From Deinococcus apachensis DSM 19763 (GTDB taxonomy: Bacteria; Deinococcota; Deinococci; Deinococcales; Deinococcaceae), in contig NZ_KB906399.1 of the NCBI RefSeq assembly GCF_000381345.1, positions 235,001-299,000 on the forward strand: a DNA stretch of 64,000 bases, given 5' to 3'. Below the pieces are notes generated by a model. That model saw only the letters and a list, made by a program, of their open reading frames with translations, did not search any database and had not been told where the DNA came from. Positions 25,064-46,148 of this stretch are shown in pieces. Every line of letters begins with the position of its first letter. Positions within the stretch are counted from its first letter, which is position 1. Both the position numbers and the translations under genes were made by a program.

Positions 25064-26044
25064 TCAATCCGCCGCGTTGTACCAGTTGCGCTCCCAGCGG
25101 TGCCCGTACAGCCTCTGCACCTGCTCGGTGGGAAGCCCCCGCCCATCAGCCAGGGCGGCGTTGCGCTCCACGTTCCGCATGCTCCGCATCCCCACGATCA
25201 CCGTGCTGACCGCCGGATGACTCAGGACGAAGCGCAGGGCCGTCTCCGGGAGCTGCTCGGTCGTGATCCCCAGATCGGACTCGATGGCGCGCAGATGTTC
25301 CTGCAACTCGGCCTTGCGGTCGCCGCCGAAATAGTTATTGCGCCAGTCACCCTGTGGAAAGGTCGTTTCCGGCGTGATATGGCCGGTCAGACTGCCCTCG
25401 TCGAGCGCGACGCGGACGATCACGCCCACCCCATTTACTCGGCAGGCGTCAAGCAGGCGATCCTGCGGCGACTGGTCGAAGACATTGTAGATAACCTGCA
25501 CGGTCTCCACGAGGCCCGCCTCGACAGCCTTCACCGCGTTGTCCGGCTGGTGGTCGTTGATGGAGATGCCGAAGTGCCGGATCTTGCCGTCGCGCTTGAG
25601 CTGGGCCGCGGCGTCCTGCCAGTCCCCCTGCCCCAGCCAGGAGTCGTTCCAGACGTGAAGCTGCTGCACGTCAATGGCGGGCAGGCCCAGCCGTTCCAGG
25701 CTGGCCTCCGTCATGCGAATCATGTACTCGCCGGGAAAGGCCTGGTCAGCGGTCGTTTCCGGCGCGGCGGGCCACTGCCCATTTTTGGGGCTGATCTTGG
25801 TGGCAACGTACACGCCCGGATGGTCGCGGACCACTTGGCCCACCAGTCGCTCGCTGTGGCCGCTGCCATATCCCATCGCGGTATCGATAAAATTTCCGCC
25901 CAGTTCGATGTAGCGGCGCAGGGCGTTCAGGCTCTCGTCGTCCTGCGCGCCCTTCCACATGTCGGCCCCGATGCCCCATGCCCCGTAGCCGATCTCGGTG
26001 ACCTGCAGGCCCGTGCGGCCCAGCGCCCTCTCGTGCATTGCCAT
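25064..26044 (-). CDS. Aldo/keto reductase
   Basis: This encodes 326 residues from the ATG at 26044, fixed by a TAGCGT -10 box seven bases upstream. The AKR barrel has the catalytic tetrad in [12 protein letters not shown] (Asp and Tyr, about 47-58), VATKISP (Lys near 78) and a His in QQLHVWND (about 116-123). The C-terminal NADPH-binding part is the R-S-x-x-N type. It reduces carbonyls with NADPH; the substrate is unknown. It is divergent from the homocitrate synthase gene. Confidence 0.9.
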   Translation of the reverse strand: MAMHERALGRTGLQVTEIGYGAWGIGADMWKGAQDDESLNALRRYIELGGNFIDTAMGYGSGHSERLVGQVVRDHPGVYVATKISPKNGQWPAAPETTADQAFPGEYMIRMTEASLERLGLPAIDVQQLHVWNDSWLGQGDWQDAAAQLKRDGKIRHFGISINDHQPDNAVKAVEAGLVETVQVIYNVFDQSPQDRLLDACRVNGVGVIVRVALDEGSLTGHITPETTFPQGDWRNNYFGGDRKAELQEHLRAIESDLGITTEQLPETALRFVLSHPAVSTVIVGMRSMRNVERNAALADGRGLPTEQVQRLYGHRWERNWYNAAD

Positions 26045-26051
26045 GTTCGCC

Positions 26052-26057
26052 ACGCTA
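26052..26057 (-). promoter_or_regulatory. -10 box of the aldo/keto reductase gene (leaderless)
   Basis: TAGCGT on the minus strand, seven bases before the ATG at 26044. Confidence 0.55.
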
Positions 26058-26131
26058 CGCCCGGCCCCCGGAGAAGGGCATGAGCGGGGGCTTCATGGAG
26101 GCAGCAGAAACACGCCCGCTCTTCCTTCTGA

Positions 26132-27373
<1,242 letters not shown>

Positions 27374-27420
27374 GGGCAGAGACCGGGACAGGCAAGGGGC
27401 AAGCCTACTGCTCTCCGGGA

Positions 27421-27438
27421 TGCTCAAATAATTGAGCA
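27421..27438 (+). promoter_or_regulatory. Operator-like palindrome across the -10 box and start of the PhzF-like gene
   Basis: TGCTCAA-ATAA-TTGAGCA (7-bp arms) ends on the first base of the ATG at 27438. AATAAT at 27427-27432 inside it would serve as the -10 box of a leaderless transcript. A protein bound here would cover the promoter core. Confidence 0.6.
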
Positions 27439-28250
27439 TGAAGGTCACGCCTGCCCCTGCCCACTACCGCGTCCTTTCCCCGCCCGGCCCGGAGGGTGGA
27501 AAAACCGTCGCCGTTTTCCCCAGTGCCTTGGGCGACCTTCAGGCCCAGGCCACCGGGTCCGGCGCCCCCCTCGGCGTCTTCATCGAGTCGGCGGACGTGA
27601 CGGGCGTGTCCCTGCGGGTCTTTACCCCGACGGGGGAGAAGGGCAGTTCCGACTCCGGGGCGCTCGCGGCCCTCGCCTTCCTGCAAGCCCAGGGGGCGCT
27701 CCTCGACGTGGTGGACGTGAGGATGGATGGGGAGGTCGTGGCCGGGCAGCTGTGCGGCGGGGAGTGGCTGCTGCGCCAGGGGGATGTGGACGTGCGGGAG
27801 GTGGAGGCCGACCTCTCCCCCATCGGCCCCACGGTGGGAACGGCGTGGCTCGCGTCGGCAGGGCGTCCGAATCTGGTTGTGGAGGTTGCAGATGCAGCGA
27901 TGCTGGAACGCTTCACGCCGGATGCAGAGTCCATCTCAGCTCTGAATCGGGCGACCGGCACGACCGGACTGATCCTCTTCACGCCGGGCGGCCCGAACCG
28001 GGCGGACGTGAGCTTCCGGGCCTTTGGGCCGTTGAAAGGCTTTCTGGAGGACGGGGCGAGCAGCAACATGTTCGCTTGCCTGGTCGGGGTGCTGGGAACG
28101 CTAGGCCGCCTGCCCACGACCACGAACATGATTCGGGGGGCGCAGCGGATGCCGGGGGCGCCTTCAAGACTGACGGCGCAGTTCACGCTTGGCCCCGACA
28201 GCGTGTCGGACGTGTGGGTGGGCGGCCGGGCGGAGCGGCTGGAGCCATGA
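27438..28250 (+). CDS. PhzF-family isomerase-like protein
   Basis: This 270-residue protein has the diaminopimelate-epimerase-type double hot-dog fold of PhzF proteins. It shows an N-terminal VLSPPGPEGGKTVAVF, resembling the family's F..GNP.AV motif with the GNP altered to GGK. LRVFTPTGEKGSSDSGALAALAFL (about 55-78) and LEDGASSNMFACLVGVLG (about 196-213, resembling the family's DPVTGSA segment) follow. The usual catalytic Glu of the GNPAGV-E region is hard to place, so activity is uncertain. The ATGA overlap with benE indicates one transcript. Confidence 0.72.
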   Translation: MKVTPAPAHYRVLSPPGPEGGKTVAVFPSALGDLQAQATGSGAPLGVFIESADVTGVSLRVFTPTGEKGSSDSGALAALAFLQAQGALLDVVDVRMDGEVVAGQLCGGEWLLRQGDVDVREVEADLSPIGPTVGTAWLASAGRPNLVVEVADAAMLERFTPDAESISALNRATGTTGLILFTPGGPNRADVSFRAFGPLKGFLEDGASSNMFACLVGVLGTLGRLPTTTNMIRGAQRMPGAPSRLTAQFTLGPDSVSDVWVGGRAERLEP

Positions 28251-29428
28251 CGGCCCTGACCGACCTGCGCCGGGACGCCTCCGGCTCGGCGGTGACGGCG
28301 GGCTTCGTGGCGGTCGTGGTGGGCGCGGCGAGCAGCATCGGCCTGCTGGTGGGCGCGGCGCGCGACTTCGGGTTGACGCACGGGCAGACGGTGAGCTGGG
28401 TGCTGGCGTGCTACCTGGCGATCAGCGTGTCGGGCGCCGTGTTGACCTGGCGCCACCGCGCCCCGGTCAAGATGGCCTGGACGACGCCCGGGCTCGCCCT
28501 TGTCGCCTCCCTAGCTGCCGCGCGGGGCCTGAGCTACCCGGAAGTTCTGGGCGCCTACGTCCTCAGCGCCCTCATCATGACCGGGCTGGGCCTCTCGGGC
28601 GCCTTCGAGCGGGCCACCTCGCGCATTCCGCCCGCGCTGGCGAACGCGCTGCTCGCCGGGGTGCTGCTGCCCTTCGTCCTGGGCGCCTTCCGGGCCCTGC
28701 CCCAGGCCCCGGTTCCGGTGGGTGGAATGCTGCTGGTCTTTCTGGCCGGGCGGGTGTGGTTCACCCGCTGGGCGGTTCCGGCGGCGCTGCTCGCGGGGGC
28801 GGGGCTGTCACTGGCAGTCCACGTGGTGGGGCCGGTGACGGGGGCGGGTCTGGGAACCCTCGTCTGGACCACACCACAGTTCAGCCTGCGCGGCGTGCTG
28901 ACCCTCGCGCTCCCCATGACGGTGCTGACCCTGGCCTCCCAGCAGCTTCCCGGCGTGGCGGTGCTGCGGAGCTGCGGCTTTGCCCGGGTGCCCACCTCAC
29001 CGCTGATCACGTGGTCGGGGGTGGCGAGTCTGCTCTCGGCCCCCTTCGGCGCGCACACGACCAACCTCGCCGCGATCACGGCGGCCATCGCCGCGGGCGA
29101 GGAGGCGCACCCTGACCCCGGGCGGCGCTGGGTCGCGGGCCTGAGCGCGGCCTTTTTCTACCTGATGCTGGGCATCTTTGCGGGCTGGGTGGTGGGCGCG
29201 GTGGGGGCCGTCCCCGCCCCGGTGGTCGCGGCGCTGGCCGGGCTGGCCCTCGTGTCCACCACCCTGTCGAGCGTCACGGCGGCGCTAAACGGGGAGCGGG
29301 GGCGCGAGGCCACCTTCCTCACCCTGGCGGTGACGGCAAGCGGCGTGACGTTCCTGGGGGTGGGGAGCGCGGTGTGGGGCCTGCTGCTGGGAGGAGGGCT
29401 GCTCTGGGTCAGGTCCCGCGAGCACTGA
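28247..29428 (+). CDS. BenE-type benzoate/H+ symporter family transporter
   Basis: This 393-residue protein has about 11-12 membrane helices. BenE features include ACYLAISVSGAVLTWRHRAPVKMAWTTPGLAL (about 45-75), AYVLSALIMTGLGLSG, and SAPFGAHTTNLAAITAAIAAGEEAHPD (about 265-290). The family imports benzoate or related aromatics with protons. The start ATG overlaps the PhzF-like stop. Neighbouring genes give no aromatic-degradation pathway, so the substrate may differ. Confidence 0.9.
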   Translation: MTALTDLRRDASGSAVTAGFVAVVVGAASSIGLLVGAARDFGLTHGQTVSWVLACYLAISVSGAVLTWRHRAPVKMAWTTPGLALVASLAAARGLSYPEVLGAYVLSALIMTGLGLSGAFERATSRIPPALANALLAGVLLPFVLGAFRALPQAPVPVGGMLLVFLAGRVWFTRWAVPAALLAGAGLSLAVHVVGPVTGAGLGTLVWTTPQFSLRGVLTLALPMTVLTLASQQLPGVAVLRSCGFARVPTSPLITWSGVASLLSAPFGAHTTNLAAITAAIAAGEEAHPDPGRRWVAGLSAAFFYLMLGIFAGWVVGAVGAVPAPVVAALAGLALVSTTLSSVTAALNGERGREATFLTLAVTASGVTFLGVGSAVWGLLLGGGLLWVRSREH

Positions 29429-29439
29429 CCCCAACCCTT

Positions 29440-30486
29440 TCACCGGGGTTGCCGGAGACTCGTCTGGGGCGCTGCTGTTCGAGGTTGTTCCAGGATGCCG
29501 ATGAACTGCTGGGCGATCCGGGACCACTCGAAGTCGGGCAGGTCAAGGCTCTCCTGCGACCCGGGGTCGCGGGTCAGGACACGCAACTTCGGCGCCGTCA
29601 GGTCCCCGGCGTAGGTCCTGACCCAGTCCTCACCGACCGTCTCCCGGAGATCCCGAATCGCGGCGAGGTCCGGCCCAATGAAGGGGCGGGAAAAGGACAA
29701 GGCCAGCAGGGCGGTCCCGGAGTTCGTGACCACCCGGTACGGACAGACTACCCACGTTGCGGCGCTGAAATAGAGCGGCACCTCAGCGTCGTCAATCAGC
29801 TCTAGGTGGGTATGGATTCTCGGATGCTCCAGCATCTCCCGGTCGAGGTCGTACCGCGGCTGCCCGGCCACGAGCAGGTACAGGTCCGGGTCGGTTTCGG
29901 CCAGCTCGCGGAAGACCCGGATCAGGGCCTCCAGATTCTTGTAAGGGCGAATCTGCCCGAAGAACAGCAGGACTCGCGCGCCCTCCGGCACGCCCAGCCG
30001 CCTGCGGGCCTCCTGGGCCGGGAGGGGCCGGGGGTACAGCGGGCGGTAATGCCCGTGGGGCAGCACGAAGACCCGGGCCGAGGCGTACCGGCGGTCCTCC
30101 TGGACCGCCCTCTTGGAGTGCTCGCTCAGGCAATGAACGTAGTCGACGAACCGGGGAAAGAGCGCGTTGTACACCTGTCTCAGGGCCGAGTTCTCCTCGT
30201 GGGCCCTGAGATTGTGGGCGGTCCAGACGATCCGGGTGCCCCGCAGCCTCGTCGTCAGGAGCATGAGCAGGAACTTGGCCAGGTTTCCCGGTCCCCAGCC
30301 ACCGCTCGTTTCGTTGACCACGTTCTCCGGCCAGTGGACATGCAGGTAGTCGTATTTCTTCCGCAGAAGTTGCTTGTACCGGAACTCGTCGACCTCCACC
30401 CCTCTCTTCTCCAACTCGGAGTAGAACAGGTAGTTATAGGGATTGGTCGACTTGTTTTCGCTTTTGGGCCAGGCAAGTATTTTCAT
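29440..30486 (-). CDS. Glycosyltransferase (GT4-like, GT-B fold)
   Basis: This 348-residue protein has a donor-binding C-terminal half, with LLFFGQIRPYKNLEALIRVF (about 168-187), LVAGQPRYD and TNSGTALLALSFSRPFI (about 262-278, the E/S-x7-E-like region). The N-terminal half includes YDYLHVHWPENV and RIVWTAHNLRAHEE, the acceptor-side motifs seen in the mannosyltransferase-like GumK/GT70 relatives. It is probably a cytoplasmic enzyme for surface polysaccharide. It lies alone, with an unusually AT-rich upstream region (30566-30608), suggesting acquisition from outside or a special promoter. Confidence 0.85.
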   Translation of the reverse strand: MKILAWPKSENKSTNPYNYLFYSELEKRGVEVDEFRYKQLLRKKYDYLHVHWPENVVNETSGGWGPGNLAKFLLMLLTTRLRGTRIVWTAHNLRAHEENSALRQVYNALFPRFVDYVHCLSEHSKRAVQEDRRYASARVFVLPHGHYRPLYPRPLPAQEARRRLGVPEGARVLLFFGQIRPYKNLEALIRVFRELAETDPDLYLLVAGQPRYDLDREMLEHPRIHTHLELIDDAEVPLYFSAATWVVCPYRVVTNSGTALLALSFSRPFIGPDLAAIRDLRETVGEDWVRTYAGDLTAPKLRVLTRDPGSQESLDLPDFEWSRIAQQFIGILEQPRTAAPQTSLRQPR

Positions 30487-30565
30487 GGGGTCACAGGTAG
30501 GACTGGGCTGCGACGAGAACGGTGCCCGCCTCTCCTCTTATAGAAAGTGCGAGTGGTGCGGCACG

Positions 30566-30608
30566 CCCTAATCTTAAAATAGCACACCAATCTCTTATAA
30601 TTTTTACA
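30566..30608. promoter_or_regulatory. AT-rich island with a perfect TATAAT on the + strand
   Basis: This 40-base stretch of very low GC lies in an otherwise GC-rich genome. It contains TATAAT at 30596-30601 (plus strand) and several A/T runs, between the leftward glycosyltransferase gene and the rightward aminotransferase gene. No clear -35 box pairs with it. Confidence 0.45.
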
Positions 30609-30681
30609 CGTGGGCCTTGAGAACACGGCGGCCAGAGGAGAAGCAAGTTGGGCTGAGACCCCTCCGCCCTCAACCCCGCTC

Positions 30682-30687
30682 TAAACT
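30682..30687 (+). promoter_or_regulatory. -10 box of the class V aminotransferase gene (leaderless)
   Basis: TAAACT, seven bases before the ATG at 30695. Confidence 0.6.
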
Positions 30688-30694
30688 GCCCCAC

Positions 30695-31879
<1,185 letters not shown>

Positions 31880-31969
31880 GGGTGGGTATCACCGGGACGT
31901 GGGGCCAGCCTGAAGACCTGTTGACCTGATGTGCCAAGCCCCCTCACCTCACCTTGTTGCAATGCTCCC

Positions 31970-32137
31970 ATGACGACGCAGGGCGAGCCGAGGGGCGACA
32001 GCAGTGAAAGCCTCGAAGTGAGGAAGACCCGCGTCCAGCAGATGATCAACGAGGGCCGCGAGGAGGAGCTGTCGGAGGAGGATTACCAGTTCGCGGTAGG
32101 GAACGGCCTGCTGGAGGAGGGGCTGGCGGAGGCTTAA
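31970..32137 (+). CDS. Small acidic hypothetical protein, 55 residues
   Basis: This starts at the ATG at 31970. It is a highly charged, helix-prone protein (VRKTRVQQMINEGREEELSEEDYQFAVGNGLLEEGL) with no membrane segment or known domain. The upstream in-frame extension (CCNAP) lacks support. Glu-rich codon use is natural for this genome. Function is unknown; it may bind a partner through an amphipathic helix. Confidence 0.5.
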   Translation: MTTQGEPRGDSSESLEVRKTRVQQMINEGREEELSEEDYQFAVGNGLLEEGLAEA

Positions 32138-32211
32138 AGCCCGGGCCTCGCGCCGCGCGAACCATCTCTACCCGGGGCCACACCTTATCCCGAGCACGAA
32201 CTCCGGGCGTT

Positions 32212-32233
32212 AAAAGGGGCACTCGGGTGCCCC
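32212..32233 (-). terminator. Terminator after the transglutaminase-like gene
   Basis: On the minus strand GGGGCAC, a 4-base loop and GTGCCCC (7-bp stem, 32216-32233) are followed by TTTTA. It lies 24 bases past the stop. Confidence 0.85.
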
Positions 32234-32256
32234 CCCAGATGCCGTGCGTCGTCCGC

Positions 32257-33162
32257 CTAAAACCTAGGCTTCGGTGGATCGTCCAGCGTCATCGCCTCGT
32301 CCGTCTCGTCGGCCCAGACGATCATGTTCGTCAGGCGGGCGGAGCCGAAGGTGGTTGCGAAGGCCACGTCACTGGCGTCCCGCCCCTGGGCGATCAGCAC
32401 CCGGCCGATGCGGGGGACGTTGTGTCGGGCGTCGAAGGTGCGCCACTCGCCGTCCAGGTACGCCTCGAACCAGGCATGGAAGTCCATGGGCACGTTCCCC
32501 GAGTCGAACTCGATGTCGGGAAGGTAACCGCACACGTAGCGGGCGGGGATGTTCAGCGCGCGGCAGAAGGCGACGCCCATGTGCGCGAAGTCGCGGCACA
32601 CCGCGCGCTTACTGTCCAGCGCCTGCCGGGCGGTTGTGCTCGAATTGCTGCCCGAGCCGTACACGCACTCGTCTTGCAGGAAGTCGCAGATCGCCTGCAC
32701 CTGCGCCCAGCCCCCCCGAACATTGCCGAAGCGGGTCCACGCCTCGTTGCTGACGAGGTCGCTATCTACGTAGCGGCTGGGCAGGAGGTAGGTGATCGCC
32801 TCGTCGGGCAACTCCTCGACCAGATGCTTGCGGAGGTTCGGCAGGACGGGGTCGGGCCTGCGGGTCACCTCGGCGATCAGGTCGTGGCCGATGGTGAACT
32901 CGCCGGGCTGGGCGAGCGTGCGCCAGACGAGGTTGCCGTGGGTGTCGGTGTAGGTGTGGATGCCTGCCGCCACGCCCAGGGGCCGCTGGTCGAGGAGGCG
33001 CTGGCGGGTTCCCGTGGCGCCCAGACGGTCCTGGGGCTGCACGACGAACAGCATGGGGGTTGGATACGGCACGTCGAAGGTGAGGGAAAAGCCCGCCCGG
33101 ACGCGAGTGGGCTGGTCGATCGGGGCGGCCCCGGGATCGGTCTGGACGTCGGGCTGGGGCAT
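32257..33162 (-). CDS. Transglutaminase-like cysteine peptidase-fold protein
   Basis: This 301-residue protein has an N-terminal beta-sandwich (about 20-150, with [17 protein letters not shown]) and a transglutaminase core. The catalytic triad reads [10 protein letters not shown] (Cys near 195), [11 protein letters not shown] (His near 227) and FDARHN (Asp near 243). It has no signal peptide, so it is probably cytosolic. Relatives cleave or cross-link peptides, or act as amidases; the specific role is unknown. The start is leaderless. Confidence 0.88.
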   Translation of the reverse strand: MPQPDVQTDPGAAPIDQPTRVRAGFSLTFDVPYPTPMLFVVQPQDRLGATGTRQRLLDQRPLGVAAGIHTYTDTHGNLVWRTLAQPGEFTIGHDLIAEVTRRPDPVLPNLRKHLVEELPDEAITYLLPSRYVDSDLVSNEAWTRFGNVRGGWAQVQAICDFLQDECVYGSGSNSSTTARQALDSKRAVCRDFAHMGVAFCRALNIPARYVCGYLPDIEFDSGNVPMDFHAWFEAYLDGEWRTFDARHNVPRIGRVLIAQGRDASDVAFATTFGSARLTNMIVWADETDEAMTLDDPPKPRF

Positions 33163-33169
33163 ACCGTTC

Positions 33170-33175
33170 AGTTTG
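33170..33175 (-). promoter_or_regulatory. -10-like box of the transglutaminase gene (leaderless)
   Basis: CAAACT on the minus strand, seven bases before the ATG at 33162. The first base deviates from TANNNT. Confidence 0.4.
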
Positions 33176-33259
33176 CCGCGCGGCAGAGGTTGGGTGGGTG
33201 TGAAGTCTATTCCTGGCGGCCCTCATGGAGCCGGGCGCCTGTGGGCCTGGGGCGGACGC

Positions 33260-33265
33260 TACCCT
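33260..33265 (+). promoter_or_regulatory. -10 box of the YyaL-type gene (leaderless)
   Basis: TACCCT, six bases before the ATG at 33272. Confidence 0.6.
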
Positions 33266-33271
33266 GCCCCC

Positions 33272-35302
<2,031 letters not shown>

Positions 35303-35431
35303 GGGTAACTGGCAGAGCCGGGACGAGGGGAGGAGCAAGTACCGTTTCCACCCAGCCTCCTGCCTACGGGGGAAGAAGCAACAGCGTTCAAGCCTCGCTC
35401 CTCATGACCCGGTACGGCCGTACTCACCTCC
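35303..35431. other. 129-bp intergenic gap between convergent genes
   Basis: There is no credible gene and no clear terminator. The wording near its start (GGGGTAACTGGCAGAG) weakly resembles the start of the gap at 24602. Confidence 0.3.
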
Positions 35432-36107
35432 TCAGCGCCTGAGTTCCCGCACCCCTTCCGGCGCCGCCACGAAGGCCAACCCCGCCATGCCCAGGAAGAA
35501 CCCCGTCTCCACCACGCCGAGCGTGCCCTTGAGCTGCCGCTCCAGTGTGGCCGGGTCGAAGCTCTGCGGGAGTTGCGCGTCGTAGATGTAGTTGCCGTTG
35601 TCGGTGACGTAGGGCTGGGCGCCCAGCTGCCGGAGCCGCCCGCCGGGGACGAGCCCCCGCAGCCGCTCGATGGTGGACAGAAAACCGAAGCGGGCGATCT
35701 CGATGGGTAGGGACGCTTTTTCCCCCAGCCGGGTCACGATCTTGGTGTGGTCGGCGATGATGATCAGCCGCCGGGCCTGCACCTCGGTCAACTTCTCGCG
35801 CAGCAGTGCGCCGCCCAGGCCCTTGATGAGGTTCAGCTCCGGGTCGATCTCGTCCGCCCCGTCGATGGCGAGGTCGAGGGGGCGGGGATCGAGCGGCTCG
35901 ACTGGGATGCCGACTTGCCGGGCCAGGGCTTCCGAGGCGTCACTCGTCGCCACGCCGACCACGCCTTGCAGGTCGCCGGACGCCACCCGCTCCCCGATGG
36001 CGAGAATGGCGTACTTGGCCGTGCTGCCGGTGCCCAGACCGACCCGCATTCCGCTCTGGACAAGGGTGACGGCGCGGCGGGCGGCCTCCTCCTTCAGCCG
36101 CTCCAGG

Positions 36108-36115
<8 letters not shown>
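35432..36115 (-). CDS. rpiA: Ribose-5-phosphate isomerase A
   Basis: This encodes 227 residues from the ATG at 36115, which overlaps the end of bcp by eight bases; a longer in-frame start inside bcp is rejected. RpiA signatures are GLGTGSTAKY (about 26-35), a DGADEIDPELNLIKGLGGALLREK block (about 82-105; catalytic Asp, Glu and Lys), and VVETGFFLG near the end. It interconverts ribose-5- and ribulose-5-phosphate. It is transcribed with bcp. Confidence 0.95.
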
Positions 36116-36605
<490 letters not shown>

Positions 36606-36611
36606 GTGCAG

Positions 36612-36617
36612 AGGGTA
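36612..36617 (-). promoter_or_regulatory. -10 box of bcp-rpiA (leaderless)
   Basis: TACCCT on the minus strand, six bases before the ATG at 36605. Confidence 0.6.
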
Positions 36618-36651
36618 ACCGACGGCGGAGGGGGATGGGGCGGGACGCGGG

Positions 36652-36657
36652 TATGCT
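36652..36657 (+). promoter_or_regulatory. -10 box of deoC-maf (leaderless)
   Basis: TATGCT, seven bases before the GTG at 36665. It overlaps the alternative ATG at 36653, which therefore cannot be the start. Confidence 0.65.
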
Positions 36658-36664
36658 GGGCGGC

Positions 36665-37310
<646 letters not shown>

Positions 37311-37327
<17 letters not shown>

Positions 37328-37901
37328 GCCGCGGGAAGTCATCCTCGCCTCGGGCAGCCCAAGGCGGCGGGAATTGCTGGCGAACCTGGGCGTTCCCTTT
37401 CGTGTCGTCGTCAGCGGCGAGGCGGAGGACAGCCCCGAGCGCGACCCGGAGCGGCTGGCGGGCGAACTCGCGGCGCTTAAGGCGCGGGCCGTGGCGAGAG
37501 CGCATCGCGGTGCGGTCGTCCTCGCGGCGGACACCGTCGTCGCGGCGGACGGCCACCTCCTGGGCAAACCGGGGGACGAGGCGGAGAATCGCGCCTTCGT
37601 GCGGCAGCTCTCCGGGCGGACCCATCAGGTGTATACGGGCGTCACCATCGTCTCCAGCGGGCGGGAGTCGAGTGGCGTGGAGCGCACCGACGTGACCTTC
37701 CGCGACCTTACCGACGCCGAAATCACCCACTACGCCCAGACCGGGGAAGGGCTGGACAAGGCGGGCGGCTACGGCATTCAGGGTGTGGGAATGGCGCTCG
37801 TCACGCGCATTGACGGGGACTACTCCAACGTGGTCGGCTTTCCCCTTGGGCTGGTGATCCGGCTGTTACGGGGGTCGGGCGTGGCGGTGTGGGGGGAGTA
37901 G
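37311..37901 (+). CDS. maf: Maf-family nucleotide pyrophosphatase
   Basis: This encodes 196 residues from a GTG that overlaps deoC by 17 bases and is preceded by GAGGGGA. It shows ILASGSPRRRELLANLG (about 9-25), LAADTVVAADG (about 68-78), the KP-G-EA motif (GKPGDEAEN) and KAGGYGIQG (about 148-156). Maf proteins hydrolyse non-canonical or modified dNTP/NTPs (dTTP/UTP or m7GTP types). Coupling to deoC links it to nucleotide clean-up. Confidence 0.94.
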
Positions 37902-37927
37902 GGCTGCTATTCGAGAGGAGACATGGG

Positions 37928-38448
37928 CTACAATCCCACGCGCACGGGGTAGTGGTCCAACTGCGCCCTCCATTGCCCGGCTATCGCTCGCACCTGGGCC
38001 TCGTCCACACCGAAGTCCAACCAGACCTCGTCCGGCTCCTCGCTTATGGCCGCGTGAGGACATAGCTCCTTGAAGGGCGGCAGGAACTCTGCGGCCAGGT
38101 AGCAGCGCAGGGTCATTGGCCTCCCCGAGGAGTGCCCGTTCAGAATCTCGAACCCCAGGCACGGCTCCGTGAAGAAGATTCGCGTCGTCAGGCGGTTACG
38201 CTGCCACAAGCTAAAGACGGCTGCATGATCCGCCACCTCGTCAAGCCACTCGGTCAACCACTGCACTTCAAATGTGGTCAGGGCGGGATCGGTCCATTCC
38301 CAGACGGGGTCCCCGTATTGCATTGCAAATGGAGCCGGACAAGCAGCCAGTCCGAGTCCCACTCCTGATCTTCGACCTTAGGGAACTGGTAACCCAGCAG
38401 CTCGAAGCGCAGGACGACTCGCTCCTCCTGAAGAACTACGACGTCCAT
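37928..38448 (-). pseudogene. WapI-family immunity-like protein, broken by a 5-bp tandem duplication
   Basis: The N-terminal part reads from an ATG at 38448 (LRFELLGYQFPKVED...DWLLVRLHLQ). It then runs out of frame to a TGA at 38278. The C-terminal part continues in another frame (YGDPVWEWTDPAL...WLDEVADH...FTEPCLGFEI...LAAEFLPPF...QWRAQLDHYPVRV). Removing one of the two adjacent ATTGC copies at 38317-38326 joins them exactly into one 171-residue protein with the motif order of WapI-type immunity proteins. The gene follows OsmC by 11 bases. An alternative is that only the 131-residue C-terminal frame is expressed. Confidence 0.75.
38317..38326. repeat. 5-bp tandem duplication ATTGC-ATTGC (frameshift lesion)
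   Basis: It contains two perfect adjacent copies. Loss of one copy restores the reading frame of the WapI-like gene. Confidence 0.8.
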
Positions 38449-38459
38449 CTGCTCTTACG

Positions 38460-38885
<426 letters not shown>

Positions 38886-38891
38886 GGGACC

Positions 38892-38897
38892 AGCCTA
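38892..38897 (-). promoter_or_regulatory. -10 box of the OsmC gene (leaderless)
   Basis: TAGGCT on the minus strand, six bases before the ATG at 38885. Confidence 0.55.
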
Positions 38898-38904
38898 CCG
38901 CGCC

Positions 38905-44299
<5,395 letters not shown>

Positions 44300-44306
44300 G
44301 GGCACA

Positions 44307-44312
44307 AGTGTA
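44307..44312 (-). promoter_or_regulatory. -10 box of the aroE-kinase-hybrid regulator operon (leaderless)
   Basis: TACACT on the minus strand, seven bases before the GTG at 44299. Confidence 0.6.
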
Positions 44313-44549
44313 CCGTCCGGCTTGGAATCGGGGCGGCCCGTTTCCCCACGAGTGCGGCACCATTCCGTTTACCCTTTCCTGAGGGTCAGTGCGGGAGGGA
44401 AAAGATTGTGTACCGCCCCACGCCCTCGCCGGGCTGGACGCCAGAGAATGAGAACGTCCGAATGAACTCACCCCTCCCACTCCCGCCAGACAGAACGCTG
44501 GGGGGAGAGTGCGCTTTGATGCCCACACACCGCACCGACAGGAGCCAAG

Positions 44550-45617
<1,068 letters not shown>

Positions 45618-45667
45618 GCCGCGGGGCACAGGGACGGAGGGCAGGGGCCACACCGGCTTCCCTGCCC

Positions 45668-45673
45668 TATCCT
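45668..45673 (+). promoter_or_regulatory. -10 box of ybeY (leaderless)
   Basis: TATCCT, seven bases before the GTG at 45681. Confidence 0.6.
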
Positions 45674-45680
45674 GTCTCCC

Positions 45681-46148
45681 GTGATCGACCTGATCGCCCG
45701 CAAAACCCCGCCGCCCGGCCTCCGTCCCGCCCTGCGCGCCAGCCTCGCGGCGGCGATGCGGCATTTCGGCGTGGAGGACCGCGAGGTGACGGTCGTGCTC
45801 GTCGGGGACCAGGCTATTCGAGGCCTGAAGCGCGAACACTGGGGCGAGGATGCGCCCACCGATGTGCTGAGTTTTCCAACCTGGGAGCCGGGCGACCCCT
45901 TCATGCCGCCGCACCTGGGGGACATCTTCATCAGCCTGGATACGGCGGGGCGGCAGGCCCAGGCGCGGGGCCACTCTCTGACGCTGGAGGTCGCGCTCCT
46001 CGCCAGCCACGGCCTGACCCACCTCGTCGGCCACGACCACCCGCACGCGGAGGGCCTGGGCTTTGAGGAGGGGGCGACGGGGCCGGAGTGGCAGGTCTTC
46101 CACGACGCCTGGGACGCGGCCCGCTCCGCCCTGCCCCAGGAAGCGTGA
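45681..46148 (+). CDS. ybeY: Endoribonuclease YbeY
   Basis: This 155-residue protein has the zinc-binding HGLTHLVGHDH motif (His-x3-His-x5-His, about 113-123). Preceding it are LKREHWGEDAPTDVLSFP (about 53-70) and DIFISLDTA. YbeY processes rRNA and degrades defective ribosomes. It uses its own leaderless promoter even though it follows phoH, and overlaps dgkA by four bases. Confidence 0.95.
   Translation: MIDLIARKTPPPGLRPALRASLAAAMRHFGVEDREVTVVLVGDQAIRGLKREHWGEDAPTDVLSFPTWEPGDPFMPPHLGDIFISLDTAGRQAQARGHSLTLEVALLASHGLTHLVGHDHPHAEGLGFEEGATGPEWQVFHDAWDAARSALPQEA

Noticed and set aside
31931..31969. N-terminal extension with CCNAP as a zinc-ribbon start of the 55-residue acidic protein
   Set aside because: The second Cys pair needed for a zinc ribbon is missing, and the downstream ATG is a simpler start.
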